Origin: Epithemia pelagica
Taxonomy: Eukaryota; Bacillariophyta; Bacillariophyceae; Surirellales; Surirellaceae
DNA: 64,000 bases
Direction: 5' to 3'
NCBI GenBank assembly: GCA_946965045.2
Contig: OX337237.1
Coordinates: 1,488,001 to 1,552,000 of the forward strand
Part shown: in pieces, positions 51,275 to 61,885 of the stretch
Position numbering within the stretch: the stretch's first letter is position 1
Layout: each line of letters begins with the position of its first letter
Notes under the pieces: model-generated
What the model was told of the DNA's origin: nothing
Seen by the model: the letters and a program-made list of their open reading frames with translations, nothing else
Database searches by the model: none
Translations under genes and position numbers: made by a program

Positions 51275-52054
51275 ATGGATACTAACGAGCTTATCACTCC
51301 TGTACGACAGATCTATCGAGCCAACCTGCATCCTGGGCAGCCCGATACCCTGGTGCAGCAGGAACTGGTGCCGATGCCGAAGGCAGCCAACACATCGGTC
51401 AACATCTCCGTCGACAGTTCCAACAGCAACCCATTCGAGACTCCAACCCAGCCTCACGCTCCGATCCCTGCGCCGTTGCTTCGGCCCCCGAGTCCGCCTC
51501 GTCGGCTTGTCCCTTCTCGATCCCGTCGTACCACCCGGTTGATTGCTGATCATATCAAGTACTTCCGTCAACCAACTTGTTCGACCTTCGATCCCGAGAT
51601 CATCCGTGGGGAGACCCAGATCGAACGCCAGTTCCAATCGGTGACCCACATCGTCGACCAAGAAGACATTGACCGTCTGAACGACCAACTTCATCGTTCT
51701 CCGAGGCGTCGCCTCATCTTGGCCGCCCTCTCGGGCAACCCCATCCGTACTGTCCACCTCCGCTTCCTAACCTTCGAGCGCCCAACTGGATACTACAATA
51801 CCATGTACGTCGTGAACGCGACGACTTGCCCTCTGCCTCCTAACGTTGTACGCCTAGATAACTACGTTGCCTACATCCACGAGGTCCATACCATCGAGGA
51901 CCATCGTGCAACTATCTTCCCTTTGCGTACCGAGGTCGAGAACCACTTGGCTGAAGGTGATACCCCTTCTTCTGTTGCTTGTGCTGCCCCATCTGAGCCT
52001 GGAAACGACTCTGATTATTCGGAAGAGAGTGGGGATTCGGAGACCGAAGCTTAA
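51275..52054 (+). CDS. Leader ORF upstream of gag in the Copia element, unknown function
   Basis: 259 residues, ATG 37 bp after the 5' LTR. N-terminal part is Pro/Arg/Ser-rich (LRPPSPPRRLVPSRSRRTTR); the middle (about 95-215) looks folded, with RRRLILAALSGNPIRTVHLRFLTFERPTGYYNTMYVVN; the C-terminus is acidic (DSDYSEESGDSETEA). No similarity to Gag, Env or other retroelement proteins that I recognise. Canonical Copia elements start gag shortly after the LTR, so this is an extra gene, carried by the element because it lies between the LTRs. Its length and ordered composition argue against chance. Confidence 0.65.
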   Translation: MDTNELITPVRQIYRANLHPGQPDTLVQQELVPMPKAANTSVNISVDSSNSNPFETPTQPHAPIPAPLLRPPSPPRRLVPSRSRRTTRLIADHIKYFRQPTCSTFDPEIIRGETQIERQFQSVTHIVDQEDIDRLNDQLHRSPRRRLILAALSGNPIRTVHLRFLTFERPTGYYNTMYVVNATTCPLPPNVVRLDNYVAYIHEVHTIEDHRATIFPLRTEVENHLAEGDTPSSVACAAPSEPGNDSDYSEESGDSETEA

Positions 52055-52374
52055 TTACTCATAGTTAACTCCCGTCCTCTCAAAACCTTTCCAAGACTTA
52101 AACTCAACGCACATCCGGGTACCCTTGGTCGCACAACACGCCACACATTCCCGTCAAATCGCGGAAATTCGGCGAAAATTTGTTGAAACTCGGCGAAAAT
52201 TTGTCGGAATCAACGGAAATTTCCAGGAGTCGCACATCACAACAAACATCCGGGTATCACATACGTGGTACATACGTGGCACACGTGGTACATCCGGGTT
52301 CACATCACATCACACATTAAATAAACCACATCACACCGCACATTAAATAAACATCGAACCAACCAAATAACACC
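52055..52374 (+). repeat. Leader between the extra ORF and gag, with short direct repeats
   Basis: 320 bp without ORF. TCGGCGAAAATTTGT occurs at 52169 and 52190 (period 21), ACATCCGGGT three times between 52110 and 52300, and CACATTAAATAAAC twice just before gag. Possible roles are gag translation or RNA packaging; none is shown. Confidence 0.7.
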
Positions 52375-55300
52375 ATGGATCCTCAATCACCCAAGACACC
52401 TACGACTCCTAAGGGAGAAGATAACCAAGACAATGTCTCGAACACAGACCTATTCGACCACATCATATTTACTGTCTGCCAATTCTTTACCAAAGAAAGG
52501 GCCGACTACTTAATGAGGTGGATGAAATACCATGGTTTTGGGAACATTACCCATGTTATCTCGTATATGCAAACTAATACCGAGGAATCCATGAACGAAC
52601 TGACACAATACAAGGTCAACAAACAGACACATGATCTACAAGGCCCCACAAGACAGCAGATCAAGCTCTTGGCTTATTGGGCCATATACAAGACCAATGA
52701 AATTCAAGACGAGCTATCCAATAGCGACTGGATGAACCTAACGAGGAAAGAGTTCAACACTTGGAGGATCAACACAGATTTATCTAAGGGACCACCTAGC
52801 CAAGTTCCAGTCTCGCCAATGAAGTCACCGTCATCTGTGAAATCTGTCAGCACAGTTACTGCCGCATCCCAATCTCAACAAGACCTTACAGCATTCAGAA
52901 AGGGAACTAAGCGCGACGCAACTGCATATGAGGTATTCAAGGATGAACGATACTACGATTCATTCTGGCGTGTATTCAAGACTACAGCTAAGGCTCAAGG
53001 CCTATCCAACGTCCTGAATTTCAAATACACACCACCCCATGATGATGAGTATGCCGAAGAAATTTTCAAGAGCAACAAGTATTTCTTTACTCCGTTCTTG
53101 TCCGTATCATTCAGACTGACCAAGGTCGAGCCTATGTACGTGAACATGAACATGATGAAGATGCGCGTGCCGTATTGCAGAAGTTACACTCTTTGCATAC
53201 CGAATCCGACCTAGCAAAACGAGAAGTCCTCCGTTTAACCAACTACATTTCCAATCTACGTCTTGACGACACATGGCGCGGAACAACACATCAATTTCTT
53301 CTACACTTTCAAGAGCAGCTACGTTTGCTAGACAATCTAGTGACATTGTCTGATCGCATCCCTGATCATACCAGGACGACCTTCCTCATGCAAGCTGTAG
53401 AAAAGGTACCTGATCTCCGCCGAGTCAAGATCTTGGATAATGTGGTGAACACCAAATCCGGTGCAAAATCCCTTTGCTATCAATCATACTTCCGTCTCCT
53501 TCTAGACGCAGCTTATGACCATGATCAAGCAACCCAGTCATCTGTTCATAGTCGCTGTCGACATGTCAAACAACATGAATCACTATATGGCCAAGATACA
53601 GATGCTGACATAACCTCACAAGATGATATGGAGTATCATGTCCACAACACCAAAGCGACATCTGAATCTCCATCCTCTTCGTCCAAGGTTAGTCTACCGC
53701 GTGACCTATGGTTCAAACTTTCTGAAGAAGATCGCAAGTTGATCATTGAGTATAACAAGATGATTCAAGCACCTTCATCAACAACACCGAGGAAAGTGCA
53801 AACACATGCCCTCGACATTGATCCCGAACCTGATCCTGACCCCAACCAAGTTGCATCTGATGACGACTCACCTGGCGTAGTCCCTGAGCATCCAGATGAT
53901 TCAGATCCGGTTACACAATTTATCAACCAAGCCATGACAACTGATATCAATCACCCGGCAACTGACCTGACTAGTGTTCTTTCTAACGCCAAGTCCAAGA
54001 CGAGCAAGAAGGTTACTTTCAAAGCCAACATGCATAAACAAGCAGGACATGTTCCACGCTATTTGTTTTCCAGGAAATCTACTTTACCAGGAAATCAATT
54101 GATTGACCGTGGTGCTAATGGAGGACTTGCTGGTTCTGACATGCGCATCCTTTCTAAGACTGGCCGCCATATCACTATTGTGGGTATTGATAACCATGAA
54201 CTTACTGGACTTCCTGTCGTCACATGTGCCGCAAAGTTTGAGACCAATGATGGACCTATTGTCGGCATCTTCAATGAATATGCTTATTATGGAAAGGGCT
54301 TATCTATCCATGCTCCTGGTCAATTCGAGCATTTTGGACTTGCTGTTGATGAACGATCTGTTAAAGTTGATGGTAAACAACGCATCACTACACTTGATGG
54401 TCGTGCTATACCCCTTCACATCAAGGATGGGTTAGCCTACATCCACTCCTTGGGTATCCCCAGCGACGATGACATGAATACCTTACCTCAGATCATCTTC
54501 ACGTCACCCGACACATGGGATCCTGGTGTTCTGGACCATTCGTATTCTCCCACACCCTCTGACAATGATCCTGATTGGAAACACGTCAAGACTGATGGTA
54601 GTATGTCGAACCATCCATATGACAACTATGGGGAGTACACTGATCGTGTTGTTTGTAACCTCAATCTCCTTTTGGATCTCCCATACGATCATGGACCTGA
54701 CGACGCACCCTTCTTTTCTATCTATGCTGACGCAGAAGGTAATGATCCTACACTTCATGCCTCTGTCCACCGTCGTTACCAGGAAGCGTATGACTGGAAG
54801 AAGTTCCGTCCATTCTTTGGTTGGCAATCTGAAGATGTTATTGCTGATACGTTCAAGCACACTACACGTAATGGTAGCATTACTTTTGACCACGACACCC
54901 TCAAGAAACATTTCAAGGCTCGCAATCCGGTCCTTAATATACCTCGACATCATAAACCCGTTGCTACTGACTCGGTTTTCTCCGACACCCCTGCTGTTGA
55001 CCATGGCGGTAAAGTCGCACAAATCTTTGTTGGTCGAGATACTCTGGTTACTGATATCTATGGGATCAAGTCAACCAAACAGTTTGTCAATACTCTTCAG
55101 GACAACATCCGGTTTTGTGGTGCCATGGAGACTCTTATCAGTGATGGTGGTTCATCTCTCATCTCTCAAAAGGTCAAAGACATTCTTTGCACTTTGCTTA
55201 TTGGGGAGTATCGATCCGAACCTTATCATCAACACCAGAATAAGGCTGAAAACCGTTACCAGACCGTCAAACGTATGACCAACGCTCTCATGAATGCCAC

Positions 55301-58059
55301 TGGTTGCCCTGCCAACACCTGGCTTCTTTGCCTTGAGTATGTCTGTGACTTATTGAACCATACATCATCACCCACCCATTCCGGTCGCACTCCTCTTGAG
55401 GCTCTCTCCGGACGCCCACCCGACATTACTCATCTCTTGTTCTTTCCTTTCTGGGATGAGGTTTACTACCGTGTCGACCCCGCTGAACCCAATTCTGGTT
55501 CATATCCATCTTCTTCTGATGAGAAACTTGGCCACTGGGTTGGTTTTGCTCACAACGTTGGTGATTCTTTTACTTGGAAGATTCTCACCCAGGATAACCA
55601 GATAATCTACCGTTCTGCCGTTCGCCGTGTTGATCCACTACACCTAACCTACGTGTGGATCGACCTTCAGGGGAGGATTCGTCTGAGAAGGATGACAATG
55701 ATAAGCAAGCTGACACTGTCTTCATTCGCAGTGATAGTGAAGATCCATCCAAACCAATGCCCACGATCGATTTTGACGACATGATAGGACGCACATTCCT
55801 ATGCGACACAGAAGAAAATGGGGAGCGACACCGTGCACGTGTCATCAAACGAGTCATTGATCTTAATGAAGAAGCAACAAAACAGGAAGAACGTGTCAAG
55901 TACATCTACCGAAAGACAAATTCTGATGTTGATGAGATGATATCCTATAATCAACTCATGGAGTATATCGAACGAGATAACCAAGCTCAAACCTCTGGAG
56001 ATAATCTTTTCAGGTTCAGGGACGTCATTGCCCATCAAGGCCCACTGAACACAACTGATCCAGATTACAAGGGAACAAATATAATTTGCTTGTTGATTGG
56101 GAAACTGGGGAGACTACCTATGAACCTTTATCACTCATCGCCAATGATGATCCGATCACTGTAGCAATTTATGGAAAGAAACATGGTTTACTCAACGAAC
56201 CTGGATGGAAGCATTTGAAACGTTATGTCAAAACAAGCAAACGTCTCATTCGAGCAGCCAAACAGTCAAGGATTAAACAAGTTCACTATTCCGTCAAGTA
56301 TAAGTTTGGATTCCAAGTACCACGCAATTATGAGGAAGCTGTCGCTCTTGATAAACAACATGGCAACACAAAGTGGCAGGATGCAACAGAATTAGAATTG
56401 TCACAGATCCAGTCCTACAAGACATTCAAGGATTTTGGGAAAGCCATCTTCATTAAAGGGAAAGTATCCAATGCACCTGAAGGATATCATAAGATACGTG
56501 TACATCTTGTCTTTGACGTAAAACATGATGGACGACATAAGGCAAGACTTGTCGCAGATGGACATCTCACAAAAGAACCTGTTGAGACAATCTATTCAGG
56601 TGTTGTTTCCATTCCCAATCTCCGCATTGCCTTATTCCTGGGTACTTTGAATGACTTGGAAATATGGGGAGCAGATATTGGAAACGCATATCTGGAAGCC
56701 TTGACAGGGGAGAAAATCTTCATTGTCGCAGGACCTGAATTCAAGGAATTAGAAGGTCACATCCTGATTATATACAAGGCACTTTATGGATTGAAGTCAT
56801 CAGGCGCACGCTGGCATGATGTCTTATTTGATGTTTTGACAGACATGGGATTTTCACCAAGCAAAGCAGATCCGGATATCTGGATGAGGAAAGCACCTGG
56901 AGAAGACTGTTACGAATACATTGCCGTATACGTTGATGACTTAGCCATTATTTCTACTGATCCTGGGAATATCTGCAAGATCCTGAAGGAGAAATACAAC
57001 TTCAAACTCAAAGGAGATGGACCTATTGATTTCCACTTGGGATGTTGTTACACCAAGGATTCTGATGGAACATTAGTAGCAGATCCAAGACGCTACATTG
57101 GTAAGATGATGGACACTTTCGAACGAATCTTCAAGGAGAAACCCAAGAAAGCCAAAACACCTCTTATTGGTGGAGACCATCCTGAATTGGATGATTCTGA
57201 GCTCCTTGATGAAGAAGGTACTAGCCATTTCCAAACTCTGATTGGACAACTCCAATGGGTGATCACTATTGGTCGTTTCGACGTCTTCACCGCTACAATG
57301 ACGCTATCACGCTTTCGTGCTGCTCCGAGGAAAGGACATCTTGATAGAGCCAAGCGTATCTATGGATACCTTGCACATCTCCCAGAAGGCGCAATCAGAT
57401 TAAGGATTGGAGAGCCTGATTATTCAAGTCTTCCTACCCAAGAATTTGATTGGACTCGCACTGTCTATTCGAATGCAAGTGAACGTATTCCTGAAGACTG
57501 CCCAACACCTCTTGGCCGCTATGTTACCACAACTCATTATGTTGATGCCAATCTCATGCATGACATAGTCACTGGTAAATCCGTCACTGCTGTTCTACAT
57601 TTGTTGAACGGAACACCTATTGACTGGTACAGCAAGAGGCAGAGCACGGTGGAAACTGCTACCTATGGATCCGAGTTTGTGGCTGCAAGGACAGCAATAG
57701 ATCAGATTACAGAATTACGACATTCTCTCCGCTACCTTGGAGTACCTATCCGAGAGCGAAGTTACATGTACGGAGATAACAGATCTGTTGTGCTCAATGC
57801 AACCGTTCCTCATTCCATACTATCCAAGAGACACCATCTTCTGTCATACCACCGAGTTTGTGAAGCCATCGCAGCAAAGTATGTTGCATTCTACTGGAAA
57901 GATGGAAAGACCAACCCTGCCGATATCCTTAGCAAACATTGGGATTTCGTATCTATTTGGCCCATGCTCAAGCCATTGTTGTTTTGGAAAGGAGAAGTTC
58001 AAGACCTCAACAAATCCAATGATGACAAGGCTGAAACGACAAGTTGTGGGGAGTGTTAG
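52375..58059 (+). pseudogene. Copia gag-pol polyprotein with three frame breaks
   Basis: Open segments, in successive frames, are about 52375-53088, 53089-55643, 55644-56078 and 56079-58059. Gag occupies the first and the start of the second. The protease-like site reads IDRGANGGLAG, with DRG where DSG or DTG is usual. Integrase has paired His near RHHKP, then ISDGGSS and QNKAENR as catalytic Asp and Glu. RT has LVADGH, GADIGNAYLEA, ALYGLKSSG and the catalytic YVDDL near 56935. RNase H ends the protein with YGSEFVAARTA and YGDNRSV. Each break has the pattern of one base lost from a run (T at 53086, C at 55643, A at 56077). The stop TAG lies within the first six bases of the 3' LTR. Confidence 0.85.
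58048..58053 (+). other. Short polypurine tract before the 3' LTR
   Basis: GGGGAG directly precedes the TGTTAG of the 3' LTR, where plus-strand synthesis would be primed. Confidence 0.6.
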
Positions 58060-58837
58060 AATTCTCACCGTCTATGGTGGTTAGATTCTACATCTCATGG
58101 ATTCCCCATGTCACATAGCCTCGTGCTATCGCATCATGCCATCTAGCTTCGAGCTATGTTCCCTAGCTTCGCGCTATATCGACCTATATTTCTTCGCAAA
58201 TCATGAAAAGTGAGAATAGATTGACGAACTCACTCTCAAGACTAAACTGGGTCGTGCGGTATTACAACGGACGTAAATTTGGCCGTTGCTCGGACATTAT
58301 ACTAACGCCCTAAGCGTACGCGCCCGAAATCATCGAGCGCGCCCAAGCGACATCCGAGCGCTGTCGGCATCCATCCGACCCAACGGTCTAAGTATCCCAA
58401 GCACGACACACGATCACGCGAGACCATATTTCCATTCCCACAATCTCCAAATTGTCAACAAGCTGCGCGCCATGAAAACAACTATGCCAATCCAAAGCAA
58501 GAGCTGTTGACCCTGTATATGCTATCCGTCCACATATACATGTCATATACATCACATGAATCGACTCCAACTATTCCAAACCTGTTGCCGCCAAGAACCT
58601 ATGACACATGACCCTTGGCAGGACCGAACATTTCACGTAGACCTATCGTAGTAATCAACACACAATCTAACAATATCACCATTTATCACAGTCTCTTTTG
58701 TGTCCCGACTATCCTTTTGATAGACTTCGACTTGCTTGCTTCTCTGACCCTGAGAAGCTTGTATCGGTTGGTGACTACCTGATTGTCTGCTCTATCGAGC
58801 ATCCTAATGCCTCTACGATTCAGAAAGAATTGTATCA
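58054..58837 (+). repeat. 3' LTR of the Copia element
   Basis: 784 bp, same length as the 5' LTR, with about seven substitutions and no indel seen. Ends ATCA before the right GACAG copy. Confidence 0.95.
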
Positions 58838-58842
58838 GACAG
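58838..58842. other. Target-site duplication GACAG, right copy
   Basis: Matches 50450-50454. Removing one copy together with the element restores the LINE reading frame. Confidence 0.95.
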
Positions 58843-59875
58843 AACCAGATCTTATGCTACACTCCCACTCCCAGCCCACCTTAATGTCGATGCAGACCGT
58901 CTTGCTGAAGATTACGAGTACCCAGCTTCAATCTCATCCACACATGCTCCTCTCATTTCAGGCAGCCAAGCCATGCTCCACACACCACTCGGTACTGTTC
59001 ACTCAAACTACCGCGGTACCCTACGGTATCTTGCTACATGGACCACTCTTCGGGATTACCTTACCAACAAGTACGACTGGCCTCTCTCGGTGTATGACTC
59101 AATCGATTGGCCTGCCCATGGCCGCGTCATCAAAGCCTCTTTCGCCCGGCGCCATTTTCTGATAAAATTCATACATGACTGGCTTCCCCTTGGATACCTG
59201 CGCTCACGTTATGCAGTGTTTTACTCGGAAACGTGTCCTCTTTGCACTCCACCTGTTGTTGAGACTAGAACGCACTTTCTCCGCTGTCCTCACCGTCAAT
59301 GGAAAGGCTCTATGGTTACCGAACTACAACAATTTTGGCGACATCAGCACCTTGATCCTAACCTGTCCTTGATTCTGACCGAAATGATCCATTCTTGGCT
59401 TGCAAATCTTCCACCTGTGTTCCCTACTTTTCCCGATCTTTATCGCACCCTTATCACCAACCAACGACTTATTGGCTTTGAGCAACTTTTCCTCGGACGC
59501 TTCTCGCGGTTGTGGAGTCGACTTCAAGATTCATATCTTTCTCAACGGAACCTTGCTAAACGCTCGATCTCTGGCACACACTTTGTCACAGGCTCAATAA
59601 AAATCATGTGGAAACATATTCACACTCTTTGGATAACTCGGAACCAAGACGTCCATGGCAATACACCACCTACTATTGAAGCAGCTGCTTACGCTCAAGC
59701 TCAACGCGAAGTCTGTGCTCTTTATGATCTACAACATCAAGTTCCCGTGGCTTATCGTGATATTTTCTACTCTTCTACCGATGCCCACTTCGAAGCGGAA
59801 ACTTCCTCGTTTCTGCTTCGCTCCTGGATTAACACCTGGCGTCCTGTTATCAGCAGGACCGTTTCATTCTCCTAA
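58843..59875 (+). CDS. LINE polyprotein, 3' block: end of RNase H and C-terminal CCHC-like domain
   Basis: Continues the frame of the 5' block once the Copia element and one GACAG copy are removed. It opens RTRSYATLPLPAHLNVDADR, which fits the last RNase H helix with its Asp. Further on CPLCTPPVVETRTHFLRCPH gives a C-x2-C-x8-H-x4-C zinc pattern found at the C-terminus of many LINE proteins and thought to help nucleic-acid binding. Ends with TAA at 59873, seven bases before a C22 tract. Confidence 0.8.
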
Positions 59876-59882
59876 CGTTTCT

Positions 59883-59904
59883 CCCCCCCCCCCCCCCCCC
59901 CCCC
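59883..59904. repeat. C22 homopolymer
   Basis: Twenty-two consecutive C, seven bases after the LINE stop. Such runs can form i-motif (C strand) or G-quadruplex (G strand) structures and are often mis-sized in assemblies. Confidence 0.9.
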
Positions 59905-60746
59905 TGTCATACCTTGTCCCGTCCTTTAGTCCTCGCTTCACATTTTGTGTGGAGCCAGGCGCGTCGGTCGACGCTACCCTAGCGGGTGCGCGCGGCAGGG
60001 TTAAAATAGATTGTACCTTTTTTTTTGGACAATCAGTTGGCAAGCAATGACCGATCATATTGGGTATCTACTGAAATCATATAGTTTACGACAAAACATA
60101 ACACATCATCATAAATCAAGTTTCTGCTTATGACAGCTAGGCTCACTGAAATTAAACTAGGACATATAAATACACCCGCAAAAGCAGCTGATGGCCCGGA
60201 GCTTGGCTTGGGCTGTTTTGGTTCATCTTGGAAGGTGTTATTCACAAAAGAGAAATGAATTGGTGCTGGGGTGTTTTCTTCCTTGTGACTGGTGGCATCT
60301 GGTTCTTCATTGCTACCATTCTGGGATGGGATGGGAACACGAGGATCTATGCGAGCTGCTGTTGACTGTGCCTCTGGCACATCAGAACCCAGTAGTGACC
60401 GAAGTAGGCGCCCTGCATGTTCCTGTACTGGCGACGACAGCTACTGGAGCCCGAAAGCCACAAGTCCCCGTTGCGTGGACGGTAGTATTCGTAGTAGTCT
60501 CTGTTGCTCCGACTATCGGTGTCGAAGGAATCGCAGCTACCGTACATCAATTCATCATTCTGCCAGTTGGCGCAATCATCTTCGACTTAAGTTGAAGAAG
60601 TCGTTCTTGCCATCCACCTGCTGAGCTGCTTGCGGAAAGGACTGGCAAAAGCCCGAAATCACTTCGACGTTGGCTTTGTTGTGAATTAAGAATTTGAGGG
60701 ATTCATTTTTTTACCAGCATGGAGTGGCAGTGTCCTCTTACTTTTA
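59905..60746. other. Stretch after the LINE, 3' UTR and unassigned DNA
   Basis: Probably includes the LINE 3' UTR. An AT-rich zone (60040-60170) is followed by sequence with protein-like reading on the minus strand, listed below. A minus frame at 60033-60380 (PEAQSTAARIDPRVPIPSQNG) overlaps it in another phase, as if one coding sequence had been frameshifted. Confidence 0.35.
60347..60547 (-). CDS. Orphan Cys/Tyr/Arg-rich small ORF, doubtful
   Basis: 66 residues from ATG 60547; the frame is open back to 60586, ahead of a TAA. The peptide MYGSCDSFDTDSRSNRDYYE continues with YYRPRNGDLWLSGSSSCRRQ and looks like real protein rather than antisense noise, and an AG next to 60588 could be a splice acceptor. 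It may be a last exon or a gene remnant. No family recognised. Confidence 0.25.
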   Translation of the reverse strand: MYGSCDSFDTDSRSNRDYYEYYRPRNGDLWLSGSSSCRRQYRNMQGAYFGHYWVLMCQRHSQQQLA

Positions 60747-61715
60747 TTAGGCATTCTCGACATGGAAAGGCTTTTCGTCGTCCAAATCGGCCTGTGCTTG
60801 CAAATCTATAACTTCCCCCGGAGTCATTCCATCTACTAGCTCAACGTTACTAATATTGGCCAAAGTCGCAAAATGTTGCAGATCGACGAGGCGCCAAGTC
60901 ATTCGATTCCAATCGGGTACTTCCGTGAAGCGGCGACCAACATTCTCTCCACGGGGGTTGTTTATGAGTGGATCGGCAGGTAGAACATGGCGGCCGCCAT
61001 TGATTCGGCATAGGTCGTTGGCAAAGTCTTCGTCTTTCACAATAACAAAAATTGCTACCTTTGCATCAAAGGCAACTTCGTAGAGACTGGAGACAAAGTT
61101 TCTGTTTGCCTCTGATGGTGCCAGACCATCAATAATGAGAAGGGGCAACGCGGAGCAGTTATGACGAACTTTGGAAGAACCCATTTCCTCGGCATTGCTT
61201 ATTTGTACCAAATTTGTTTCAAAGGAAGGCGTACGGCAACTTCTTGCAAGAAACGTCTTTGTCACTTCAATCGATTCCTTCAAATTGCGAGGAGGAACAA
61301 TCTTTCGTTGTTCTGGTGGTTTCAGCGCCTGAATTAAGATGCTATGAAGGACAGGGGCTGCGTGGGGGGCACCAAAATGCTTTTGGCAGACAGTAAGCGG
61401 GACATTTGTGGAATCACTTTCGCGAATCATGATGGCACGTTCGGGCCGTTGGCTGGCATCATAATTGCCATGTAACAGGTAAAAGGCAGCGGTGGTCTTT
61501 CCAGATCCTGAAATTCCACAGCAGACGTAGGTTTTACCAGCAATTGCGGTAACGTACAGCTTCCAAAAAGCTTCGATCGAAGTTTTGCTCGCTACGACTG
61601 TCGACGTTTCCGGTATTTGCCCGAATATTTCGCTCGAAGCTGTGGCCTCGTCGAGTCTTTTCAGAAGCCACAGCCACCGGCTACCATTCTCAAGGCGCTG
61701 CAGGGCGTAGTCCAT
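60747..61715 (-). CDS. P-loop NTPase of unknown role
   Basis: 322 residues from ATG 61715 (upstream frame only GTG). Walker A is GISGSGKT at 67-74, preceded by a strand (GKTYVCC). Walker B is LPLLIIDGL with Asp at about 196; Asp followed by Gly is unlike the DE of AAA+ proteins. A later strand FDAKVAIFVIVKDEDFAND fits the sensor strand of a STAND or RecA-like core. Residues 1-60 are a helical lead-in. The C-terminus (after ~245) is helical. Families with this plan include STAND NTPases, trypanosome RHS-type and oomycete Crinkler-type NTPases; none can be chosen without a search. The gene lies between the LINE and a MITE. Confidence 0.6.
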   Translation of the reverse strand: MDYALQRLENGSRWLWLLKRLDEATASSEIFGQIPETSTVVASKTSIEAFWKLYVTAIAGKTYVCCGISGSGKTTAAFYLLHGNYDASQRPERAIMIRESDSTNVPLTVCQKHFGAPHAAPVLHSILIQALKPPEQRKIVPPRNLKESIEVTKTFLARSCRTPSFETNLVQISNAEEMGSSKVRHNCSALPLLIIDGLAPSEANRNFVSSLYEVAFDAKVAIFVIVKDEDFANDLCRINGGRHVLPADPLINNPRGENVGRRFTEVPDWNRMTWRLVDLQHFATLANISNVELVDGMTPGEVIDLQAQADLDDEKPFHVENA

Positions 61716-61756
61716 TGTCAAAATTACTCCTACAAACACGTAATTGTTGATTATGT

Positions 61757-61862
61757 TTCAGACGCTGGGAAGTATCACATCACAGATCTTCAGTCGCATA
61801 ACTCTGCTTGGACAGACCAAAATGTCACGCAGTCGCGTTTGAAGATTCCAGCAACCATGACC
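61757..61862 (+). repeat. Fragment related to the 5' part of the LINE
   Basis: About 105 bp align to 45669-45800. Shared blocks include TTTCAGACGC, AGATCTTCAGTCGCA and GACCAAAATGTCACGCAGTC; the 45.7-kb copy has about 30 extra bases in the middle. In one frame both encode DQNVTQSR(F/L)(E/K)IPA, and several differences fall in third codon positions. Confidence 0.8.
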
Positions 61863-61885
61863 CGTCGAGTGACAATGAGTGGTGA

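Larger units (their letters stand above)
50455..58837 (+). mobile_element. Ty1/Copia LTR retrotransposon, diatom CoDi type
   Basis: 8383 bp with 784-bp LTRs (TGTTAG...ATCA), a 5-bp target duplication, a leader ORF, and gag, protease, integrase, RT and RNase H in the Copia order (integrase before RT). It sits inside the RNase H coding part of the LINE, so it is younger than that LINE copy. The LTRs differ at about seven of 784 positions by my comparison, indicating a fairly recent insertion. Confidence 0.95.
45650..59875 (+). mobile_element. APE-type non-LTR retrotransposon (LINE), split by a Copia insertion
   Basis: Two coding blocks, 45650-50454 and 58843-59875, belong to one element. The Copia element with its duplicated GACAG accounts for everything between them. 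Together the blocks give 5838 nt, exactly 1946 codons, without a stop. The 5' limit is uncertain, the 3' limit lies after the stop at 59875, and no poly-A or simple 3' repeat apart from the C22 tract was found. Confidence 0.85.

Noticed and set aside
53070-53110. Programmed -1 frameshift between gag and pol
   Set aside because: No X-XXY-YYZ slippery heptamer in phase was seen, and two similar frame changes further on in pol cannot be programmed; homopolymer base loss explains all three.
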